A DNA stretch of 6,598 nucleotides. Origin: JBDLSY01 sp041170585. GTDB lineage: Bacteria > Pseudomonadota > Gammaproteobacteria > Burkholderiales > Burkholderiaceae_C. The notes under the pieces are model-generated. The model did not search any database and was not told the DNA's origin. It worked only from the letters and a program-made list of their open reading frames with translations. Location: assembly GCA_041170585.1 (NCBI GenBank), contig JBEDNN010000077.1, positions 1 through 6,598 of the forward strand. Reading direction: 5' to 3'. Both the position numbers and the translations under genes were made by a program. Shown here in pieces: positions 1 through 5,163 of the stretch; position 1 is the stretch's first letter; each line of letters starts with the position of its first letter.

Positions 1-1
1 T

Positions 2-110
2 GGCATTGCTACTTTAATATGGTTAAGTCGTATATTTATAATATTTTCTTAGCAAAAATAAGGCTTATTTTAGATAAAAAATACAAAAACTATTTTTAAG
101 TAGCAATACC
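2..110 (+). mobile_element. MITE-like element, left copy
   Basis: A 109-bp AT-rich element that recurs inverted at the other end of the window (6490-6598) with a single mismatch (position 44 against 6556). It has its own imperfect terminal inverted repeats: the outer end begins GGCATTGCTACTT and the inner end, read inward on the other strand, begins GGTATTGCTACTT (12 of 13 identical), with looser similarity for about ten more bases. Near its centre lies an A/T palindrome, AAAATAAG-G-CTTATTTT (55-71). There is no transposase; the longest frame I see is 26 codons (19-99). The small size, terminal inverted repeats and multiple copies fit a miniature inverted-repeat transposable element mobilised in trans. 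The ends start GG...TG and faintly recall IS1-type ends, but I cannot name the parent family. Target duplications cannot be tested, because only one base of outer flank is present. Confidence 0.75.
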
Positions 111-126
111 ATATATTTTATATAAA

Positions 127-132
127 TCCCCC
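127..132 (-). promoter_or_regulatory. Purine tract GGGGGA downstream of ftsA, possible orphan ribosome site
   Basis: Read on the minus strand, the 42 bp between the ftsA stop and the element contain TTGGGGGATTT, the only strong G-run in any spacer of this window. In dcw clusters ftsZ normally follows ftsA, so this could be a remnant of the ftsZ leader or ribosome-binding site, now separated from its gene by the inserted element. It could equally be chance. The next ATG on this strand (110-108) lies at the element edge and opens only a 15-codon frame. Confidence 0.2.
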
Positions 133-152
133 AACAAAAAAGCAAAAAACAA

Positions 153-1445
153 TTAATAAAACCAGCTTTTCATTTTTTTAAGTGTACTCTTAATAAAATC
201 GGTAGTGTCTACAGCCTGTACGGGTGCTACTGGCGGAGTCTCTATAATTTGTTTTTTTGCATCTTCTAATAACCCCATAACAGTAGAAAAACGCGGATTA
301 CGTACAATGTCAGCGAAACTACCTGTATACTGCGGAACACCGATTCGGACAGGCCGTGCAAATACATCTTCGGCTAACTCCTGCATACCAGGCATTAAAG
401 AAGACCCCCCTGTTAATACTACCCCAGAAGATAACAAATGCTCACAACCAGATTGTTGAATTACTTTTTGAATGATTGAAAACAACTCTTCAACACGGGG
501 TTCAATCACTGATGATAAATTTTGACGGCTTATCATACGAGATTCTCTATCGCCGCCCAAACCAGGTACTTCTAAGCGTTCATCAGAATTAACCAAATCT
601 CTTTTTGCAACACCCCAACGAATTTTTAAATCTTCTGCTTCAGCAGTCGGCGTACGCAATGCCATTGCAATATCATTAGTAATGTGGTCACCAGCAACAG
701 GAATAACGGCAGTATGCCGAACTGCACCCCCTGAAAAAATAGCGATATCAGTAGTGCCGCCACCAATATCAATCAATACAACCCCTAAATCTTTCTCGTC
801 TCGCGTTAATACTGCTGTAGCTGACGCCAGCGGTTGCAAACTGACATCAGCTACTTGTAACCCACAACGTGTAATACATTTAACAATATTGGTTACAGAA
901 CTAACCGCACCAGTAACAATGTGTACTTTTACTTTTAGCCGTACACCCGCCATTCCCATTGGATCAGAGACACCTTCTTGATTATCTACTACATACTCTT
1001 GTGCAATAGCGTGTAACACCTGCATCTCGCTGCCAATCGGTATCGCTTTTGCTGTTTCTAAGGCACGATCCATATCACTTTTTGTAACTTCTTGATCGCT
1101 AATAGCAACAACACCTTCACTATTAGAGGATTTAATATGCCCGCCTGCTACACCTGTCCATACTAGAGAAAATTGTTTTTCAGACATTAACTGTGCTTCT
1201 TTAATGGTCGCATTAATGGCTTCCACTGTTGCATCAATATTAATGACCATACCCTTGCGCATACAGCCGTTACTGGACTGTTGTCCAATACCACACACTT
1301 GTATAGCACCATTCGATAAAACATTAGCAACGACAATAATAATTTGTGAAGTACCAATATCTAAGGCTACAATTTGTGAATCAAGTGGTTGAGTAGAGGG
1401 AGGGAAGTGGGGCGTTTGCACTGACACGTATTTATTATGGTTCAC
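153..1445 (-). CDS. ftsA: Cell division protein FtsA
   Basis: Actin-like ATPase that tethers FtsZ filaments to the inner membrane and recruits later divisome proteins. The 430-residue protein has the full family architecture: the first phosphate loop ALDIGTSQ (residues 27-34), the 1C region after it (roughly 105-185), the second phosphate loop LIDIGGGTTD (224-233), the adenosine-binding VLTGGSSLMPGM (343-354), a Pro-containing linker (about 402-415), and a C-terminal amphipathic helix, DFIKSTLKKMKSWFY (416-430), which matches the FtsA membrane-targeting sequence. MALRTPTAEAEDLK (261-274) looks betaproteobacterial to me. The start is GTG at 1445; a TGA lies four codons upstream in frame, and no ATG occurs before Met-62, well inside the ATPase core, so a non-ATG start is required. 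GTG codons 7 and 9 are alternatives. No Shine-Dalgarno is visible. It is the last gene of the block; ftsZ, its usual downstream partner, is absent. Confidence 0.97.
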   Translation of the reverse strand: MNHNKYVSVQTPHFPPSTQPLDSQIVALDIGTSQIIIVVANVLSNGAIQVCGIGQQSSNGCMRKGMVINIDATVEAINATIKEAQLMSEKQFSLVWTGVAGGHIKSSNSEGVVAISDQEVTKSDMDRALETAKAIPIGSEMQVLHAIAQEYVVDNQEGVSDPMGMAGVRLKVKVHIVTGAVSSVTNIVKCITRCGLQVADVSLQPLASATAVLTRDEKDLGVVLIDIGGGTTDIAIFSGGAVRHTAVIPVAGDHITNDIAMALRTPTAEAEDLKIRWGVAKRDLVNSDERLEVPGLGGDRESRMISRQNLSSVIEPRVEELFSIIQKVIQQSGCEHLLSSGVVLTGGSSLMPGMQELAEDVFARPVRIGVPQYTGSFADIVRNPRFSTVMGLLEDAKKQIIETPPVAPVQAVDTTDFIKSTLKKMKSWFY

Positions 1446-1544
1446 GTTAAATATTCAGTTAAATGATAAATTAAATTAATACATAATTGTAAATAAAACA
1501 AAAAAATTGATAAAGTATTTGATAAGATATTTTAGATAATTAAC

Positions 1545-1592
1545 ATATTAAAAAAATAATATATTAAAAAATAATAATATATTAAACAATAT
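1545..1592. repeat. Degenerate ~16-bp A/T tandem repeat in the ftsQ-ftsA spacer
   Basis: About three imperfect copies of a unit resembling ATATTAAAAAAATAAT run through the spacer (copies near 1545-1560, 1561-1576 and 1577-1592). The whole spacer (1446-1604) contains only about 17 G or C in 159 bases by hand count. It holds no open frame of note. Sigma70-like hexamers can be picked out, but in sequence this AT-rich they carry little weight. The spacer is wide for genes that usually abut or overlap in this cluster. Confidence 0.6.
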
Positions 1593-1593
1593 A

Positions 1594-1609
1594 CATAATG
1601 TACATTATG
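1594..1609. repeat. Perfect 16-bp palindrome over the ftsQ stop codon
   Basis: CATAATGTACATTATG equals its own reverse complement over all 16 bases. It covers the ftsQ stop codon (1605-1607) and the first bases of the ftsQ-ftsA spacer. It could be a symmetric protein-binding site or an mRNA hairpin at the end of ftsQ. As an RNA stem it would be weak, being mostly A-U, and no T-run typical of an intrinsic terminator follows directly. No function can be assigned from sequence alone. Confidence 0.5.
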
Positions 1610-2372
1610 GATAAGCATTGCTAACAGCGTACCCATTAGGGTAACGTAAATCAATCCGAGAGTAAGGTTTAAGACTAGCTGCCTGTTGAGCAGTGGCCCA
1701 AGTATTAACCCACCGATTAATCCGCATTTTTATATTAGGTTGTAAGTCATCACGCCCAATTTCTAACACAATATTGTTTGATAACACGGCTGTCCAAGCT
1801 CGTCTTTCTGAAAAATATAACTGGCGTACAGACAGTTTTTTAGGTGAAAGCCACTGATTCAATAAGTGAAAATGTGTCTGTATCGTATCAATATCATCTT
1901 TATCACCATAAAACTGCGGTAAATTTTGCCATGCATCAGCCCCTTTTAAAACACCTAAAAATAATTCACCATAAACATTAACCAGTAAATCATCATTTAG
2001 TTTTGCTACGGGCTGATGTTCTTCAACAACAACCCATAGACGGTTTGGCCAAACACGCCGTACCACCACGTGTCTAACCCAAGGATTGTCTTGAAAAAGT
2101 TGCTGCACTGTGCCTAAGTCTACAGTAAAAAAATTACCTTTTATTCTAGGCATTAATTGGTGTTTAACTATTTTAGCCTGTTGATGCGATATATCAGCTG
2201 AACCTCGCATACCAGTCACAACTAATTCTTTAATATTAAACCACGGGTGACGTTGTACCCACGAGCTTCCAGTAATGACTATCAAAGACAAAGCACCGAC
2301 CAGCATTAATACTGCCAGTACATTTAGTACAGCAGGTTTATTCCAACACGATAGCCACCACAGTTTAAGCAT
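1605..2372 (-). CDS. ftsQ: Cell division protein FtsQ
   Basis: Bitopic inner-membrane divisome protein that links the early cytoplasmic ring to the FtsB-FtsL complex and the septal synthase. The 255 residues show a short cytoplasmic N-terminus, one hydrophobic transmembrane segment (about 13-35, rich in L, V, A), then a periplasmic POTRA domain (about 44-120: FNIKELVVTGM, RIKGNFFTVDL, NPWVRHVVVRRVWPN, EEHQPVAK) and the FtsQ beta domain ending with DLRYPNGYAV (241-250). Length and order fit the family, and the RIKGNFF and VRR.WPN wording resembles betaproteobacterial FtsQ. The ATG at 2372 puts the membrane segment at a normal distance from the N-terminus. The 40-bp spacer to ddl is mostly a 10-bp tandem repeat with no recognisable ribosome site. 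FtsQ is normally a low-abundance protein, so weak initiation would not be surprising. Confidence 0.95.
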   Translation of the reverse strand: MLKLWWLSCWNKPAVLNVLAVLMLVGALSLIVITGSSWVQRHPWFNIKELVVTGMRGSADISHQQAKIVKHQLMPRIKGNFFTVDLGTVQQLFQDNPWVRHVVVRRVWPNRLWVVVEEHQPVAKLNDDLLVNVYGELFLGVLKGADAWQNLPQFYGDKDDIDTIQTHFHLLNQWLSPKKLSVRQLYFSERRAWTAVLSNNIVLEIGRDDLQPNIKMRINRWVNTWATAQQAASLKPYSRIDLRYPNGYAVSNAYP

Positions 2373-2380
2373 AAATAATT

Positions 2381-2410
2381 TATATTAATTTATATTAATT
2401 TACATTAATT
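2381..2410. repeat. 10-bp tandem repeat between ddl and ftsQ
   Basis: Three direct copies of a 10-bp unit, TATATTAATT, TATATTAATT and TACATTAATT, fill three quarters of the 40-bp gap between ddl and ftsQ; partial copies extend to both sides. The array occupies the position where the ftsQ ribosome-binding site should be, so copy number changes would alter the ftsQ leader. It looks like a product of replication slippage. Confidence 0.85.
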
Positions 2411-2412
2411 TA

Positions 2413-3420
2413 TTAATTTTTTAATGTGGCGGTAGAAGCAATCAAGCAACATAATTGTTCATAGTTTAAACCAATTTGGTTAGCAGCCATTGGCACTAAA
2501 GAATGACTAGTCATACCCGGTGAAGTATTAACTTCTAATAAGTATGGTACTAGATCGCTCGTATTCGTATTTATTTGTAGCATCACATCAATACGTCCCC
2601 AACCTTCACAGCCAATGCTATCAAATGCATCAATAGCCAATTGTTGAATACGTTCAGTTAATTCAGATGATAACTGTGCAGGCACTTCGTAACGAACATC
2701 ATCTGAAAAATATTTATTATGAAAATCATAGTTACCTTGTGGAGCAACTATCTCAATAATAGGCAAGGCTTGAGTACGGCCATTAATACGCAATAATGCT
2801 ACAGTCACTTCACGGCCTGTAATAAATTGTTCAGCCAGTGATTCATTAGAGCAAGCAAGCGATTTTGCCCAAGCAGCAGGCACTTCTTGTGCATGTTTGA
2901 CATGACTAAACCCTAATGAAGAACCTTCACGTATTGGTTTAACTGCAATTTCCCCTAATTCTATTTGTGCAGTTAATAAATCAGTTTCGCTGCGTATATA
3001 GCGATAATTAGGTGTTGAAAGACCATCGGCTAACCAAATGCGCTTAGTCATTATTTTATCCATAGCAATGCTACTTGCCATAACACCACTACCTGTATAA
3101 GGTATTTTCAATAATTCTAGTACACCTTGAATGCAGCCATCTTCACCATAACGGCCGTGTAAGCATAGCATTGCACGGTTTGCTTGAAGGGCTATTAACT
3201 CTGAAATAGTTTGTATTGCCGGATCAAAAGCAACCGCATTGACACCCGCTGCTTTTAAGGCAAGTAATACGCCATTACCTGACAATAAAGAAATTTCACG
3301 TTCACCAGATAGACCGCCCATTAATACAACTACTTTTCCTAAAGTACTGGGATTAATGGTTGGAAAATTAACAGAATTAAACTGTTGAGGGCTAATATTT
3401 TGATGCGTGGTATAAGTCAT
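2413..3420 (-). CDS. ddlB: D-alanine--D-alanine ligase
   Basis: Cytoplasmic ATP-grasp ligase that joins two D-alanines into the dipeptide added by MurF to the peptidoglycan stem. The 335 residues contain GGLSGERE (35-42; Glu-40 matches the N-terminal substrate glutamate of E. coli DdlB), LHGRYGEDG (87-95), YTGSGVMASSIAMDK (108-122), the ATP-grasp lysine in KPIREGSSLG (161-170), AEQFITGREVTV (196-207), YDFHNKYFSDD (231-241), GWGRIDVM (273-280; Arg-276, Asp-278) and LEVNTSPGMTSHSLVPMAA (295-313; Glu-296, Asn-298, Ser-301). Tyr-237 after Lys-236 is the residue expected of a D-Ala-D-Ala enzyme rather than a D-lactate-forming VanA type. From the ATG at 3420 there is an N-terminal extension of roughly 25 residues before GKVVVLMGG; its length is odd but no internal ATG lies between. 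It sits between murC and ftsQ as in E. coli, without murB. Confidence 0.96.
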   Translation of the reverse strand: MTYTTHQNISPQQFNSVNFPTINPSTLGKVVVLMGGLSGEREISLLSGNGVLLALKAAGVNAVAFDPAIQTISELIALQANRAMLCLHGRYGEDGCIQGVLELLKIPYTGSGVMASSIAMDKIMTKRIWLADGLSTPNYRYIRSETDLLTAQIELGEIAVKPIREGSSLGFSHVKHAQEVPAAWAKSLACSNESLAEQFITGREVTVALLRINGRTQALPIIEIVAPQGNYDFHNKYFSDDVRYEVPAQLSSELTERIQQLAIDAFDSIGCEGWGRIDVMLQINTNTSDLVPYLLEVNTSPGMTSHSLVPMAANQIGLNYEQLCCLIASTATLKN

Positions 3421-3527
3421 AGCAATTTAGTATAAGTAGGTAAAAAATATATAGAACGTATATAAAAATATAGATAATATGTAAAAAAATATTATAGGTA
3501 ATGTTATTGGCTAAATGACTAAAATAA
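3421..3527. other. AT-rich spacer between murC and ddl
   Basis: A 107-bp spacer of mainly A and T with degenerate internal repeats: units resembling GTAAAAAATATA recur at about 3440, 3459 and 3480, and an 8-9-bp unit, TAAAATGAC-like, recurs at about 3512-3536, running over the murC stop codon. A TATAAT is present on the minus strand (3496-3491), but no credible -35 stands 16-18 bp upstream, so I do not call a promoter. No gene is visible in it. Confidence 0.5.
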
Positions 3528-5072
3528 CTAAAATGATTGATGAGTACTGTATGGTGATGCAATTTTATTGTTTTTAGCATTTAATACTTGAAGTTGCTGA
3601 ACAGTTTCACTGCAACTTGCACCAATGCTTCCTGCACCCATACAAATAACTACATCACCTGATTGCACTGTATTTAAAATAATGTGCGGTAAATCATGAA
3701 TAGATTCAACAAACTGAGGTTCAATAACCCCCGCTACTCGAATAGCCCGTGTCAATGCACGGCCATCAGCCGCTACGATAGGTGTTTCGCCTGCAGCATA
3801 TACTTCAGTTAAAAGCAAGACATCGGCTGTACTACAGATACGTACAAAATCCTCAAAACAATCGCGGGTACGGCTATAACGGTGTGGTTGAAAGGCTAAG
3901 ACTAATCTACGATTTGGGAATGCACCGCGTACTGCTGATAAAGTCGCTGCCATTTCTACAGGGTGGTGGCCATAGTCATCAATTAACTCAAAAGTTGCAT
4001 CACAGTCTTTTAACTGCTTATTATTGTCTTCGTTAATATTACTAATACTATTATTGTTATTACTGTTATTACTGTTATTAATATTGTTATAAACAAACTG
4101 CTGCGGAATTTTATGCGTACCATAGCGCTGAAAACGCCGATCTACCCCTGTAAACTCTTGTAATGCAGTTTGAATCCCTAAATCATCAAACTCAAGTTCT
4201 GTTGCCAAAGCAATGACTGACAAAGCATTGCGTACATTGTGTAAGCCTGCACAGTTTAAAACAATGGGTAAGTCAATTGAATCTTTACGTTTGACTGTAA
4301 AGTGCATAGTTGCCCCCACAGCACGCACATCAATCGCACGAATATCTGCTAAATCACTTAAACCGTAGCTAATAACAGGGCGTTGTATTTTATCCAAAAT
4401 TGCTTGTACCCCTGCATCATCAATACATACAATTGCCGTACCATAAAAAGGCATTTTATGTAAAAAATCTACAAAAGCTTGCTTCAATTTATCATAACTA
4501 TGTTCATAAGTATCCATGTGGTCTTGGTCAATATTAGTAATGATAGCCATTACAGGCAATAACTTTAAAAAGCTAGCATCAGATTCATCAGCCTCTACAA
4601 CAATATACTCACCTTTACCTAATTGAGCATTGGCCCCAACACTGTTTAATTTGCCACCAATAACAAATGTAGGGTCTTTACCACAGGCTGCAAATACACT
4701 GGCAGCCAACGAAGTAGTGGTTGTTTTACCGTGAGTACCTGCAATTGCAATGCCTTTAAATGCACGCATTAACTCCGCTAACATCACGGCTCTGGGGACA
4801 ACTGGAATACGTTGTGCTTTAGCTTGTAATACTTCAGGATTATCGGCAGTTACTGCCGTTGAAGTGACTACACAATCTACATTTAATACATGGTCAGCGT
4901 GATGCCCAAACACAATATTTAAACCTAAGTTTTGTAGCCGTTGTGTGGTGTTAGACACCATTTTATCTGACCCGCTAACAATATAGCCTTGGTTATGTAG
5001 TACTTCGGCAATACCACTCATTCCAGCCCCACCAATACCTACAAAGTGAATAGATTTAATTGCGTGTTTCAT
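3528..5072 (-). CDS. murC: UDP-N-acetylmuramate--L-alanine ligase MurC
   Basis: Cytoplasmic ATP-dependent ligase that adds L-alanine to UDP-N-acetylmuramic acid, the first stem-peptide step. The 514 residues show the three Mur-ligase domains: the N-terminal dinucleotide-like loop GIGGAGMSG (12-20), the ATP loop GTHGKTTTTS (112-121), VEADESDASF (159-168), TNIDQDHMDTY (179-189), the FTGVDRRFQRYG region (307-318), DDYGHHPVE (365-373) and FQPHRYSRTRD (394-404). The protein is somewhat longer than the roughly 460-490 usual for the family. Most of the excess is an Asn/Ser-rich insert at 329-351, placed between RRFQRYG and DDYGHHP at the start of the third domain, where E. coli MurC has a short variable loop. 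All catalytic motifs are intact, so the insert is probably tolerated. The start is ATG at 5072, four codons or so before the Rossmann strand. It is separated from murG by 87 bp of tandem repeats and shows no Shine-Dalgarno. Confidence 0.97.
   Translation of the reverse strand: MKHAIKSIHFVGIGGAGMSGIAEVLHNQGYIVSGSDKMVSNTTQRLQNLGLNIVFGHHADHVLNVDCVVTSTAVTADNPEVLQAKAQRIPVVPRAVMLAELMRAFKGIAIAGTHGKTTTTSLAASVFAACGKDPTFVIGGKLNSVGANAQLGKGEYIVVEADESDASFLKLLPVMAIITNIDQDHMDTYEHSYDKLKQAFVDFLHKMPFYGTAIVCIDDAGVQAILDKIQRPVISYGLSDLADIRAIDVRAVGATMHFTVKRKDSIDLPIVLNCAGLHNVRNALSVIALATELEFDDLGIQTALQEFTGVDRRFQRYGTHKIPQQFVYNNINNSNNSNNNNSISNINEDNNKQLKDCDATFELIDDYGHHPVEMAATLSAVRGAFPNRRLVLAFQPHRYSRTRDCFEDFVRICSTADVLLLTEVYAAGETPIVAADGRALTRAIRVAGVIEPQFVESIHDLPHIILNTVQSGDVVICMGAGSIGASCSETVQQLQVLNAKNNKIASPYSTHQSF
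4020..4088 (-). repeat. Asn-codon tract inside murC
   Basis: This stretch encodes residues 329-351 of MurC, of which more than half are Asn, with Ser, Ile and acidic residues between. The DNA is built of AAT/AAC-type triplets with a 9-bp period in part: GTTATTACT is repeated directly at 4056-4064 and 4065-4073 on the plus strand, and begins a third time at 4074. Its length is a multiple of three and the reading frame continues on both sides. It looks like an in-frame slippage expansion in a surface loop. Confidence 0.8.
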
Positions 5073-5096
5073 ATTTTTAAAATTTAAAATTAATAT

Positions 5097-5124
5097 TTAT
5101 TATCTATAATTTATTATCTATAAT
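5097..5124. repeat. 14-bp direct repeat in the murG-murC spacer
   Basis: TTATTATCTATAAT occurs twice in tandem (5097-5110 and 5111-5124) and a third copy begins at 5125 before the sequence changes to a 7-bp repeat. Together the two arrays fill nearly all of the spacer except the last 24 bp before the murC start. Confidence 0.85.
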
Positions 5125-5163
5125 TTATTGTTTATTGTTTATTGTTTATTGTTTATTGTTTAT
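5124..5163. repeat. 7-bp tandem repeat (TTTATTG)5 ending in the murG stop codon
   Basis: Five exact copies of TTTATTG at 5124-5158 are followed by a partial copy. The array runs across the murG stop codon (TAA on the minus strand, 5162-5160), so the end of murG is formed by a repeat unit. The exactness of the copies suggests recent or continuing slippage. Each unit carries TTA on the plus strand, which reads TAA on the coding strand, so stop codons are present in every frame of a 7-bp repeat. Confidence 0.9.

Noticed and set aside
55..71. AAAATAAG-G-CTTATTTT in the element as an intrinsic terminator
   Set aside because: The stem would be almost only A-U and the loop too small without opening pairs; it is more likely just element symmetry.
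205..459. Plus-strand frame of 84 codons within ftsA
   Set aside because: It lies opposite a strongly conserved gene, has no family resemblance and is an antisense shadow.
682..981. Plus-strand frame of 99 codons within ftsA
   Set aside because: Antisense shadow of ftsA; composition is odd and there is no ribosome site or recognisable domain.
1204..1392. Plus-strand frame of 62 codons within ftsA
   Set aside because: Antisense shadow of the N-terminal part of ftsA.
1561..1592. TTGTTT-17-TAATAT as a promoter for ftsA
   Set aside because: Each hexamer is only a partial match and both lie within an A/T tandem repeat, so it is not distinguishable from background.
3491..3525. Perfect TATAAT on the minus strand upstream of ddl as a promoter
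   Set aside because: No convincing -35 at the right distance, and such hexamers are expected by chance in sequence this AT-rich.
3392..3580. Minus-strand 62-codon frame rich in Tyr, Ile and Leu spanning the murC-ddl spacer
   Set aside because: It overlaps both the end of murC and the start of ddl out of frame; its hydrophobic look comes from translating AT-rich spacer DNA.
3782..4036. Plus-strand frame of 84 codons within murC
   Set aside because: Antisense shadow of conserved murC motifs.
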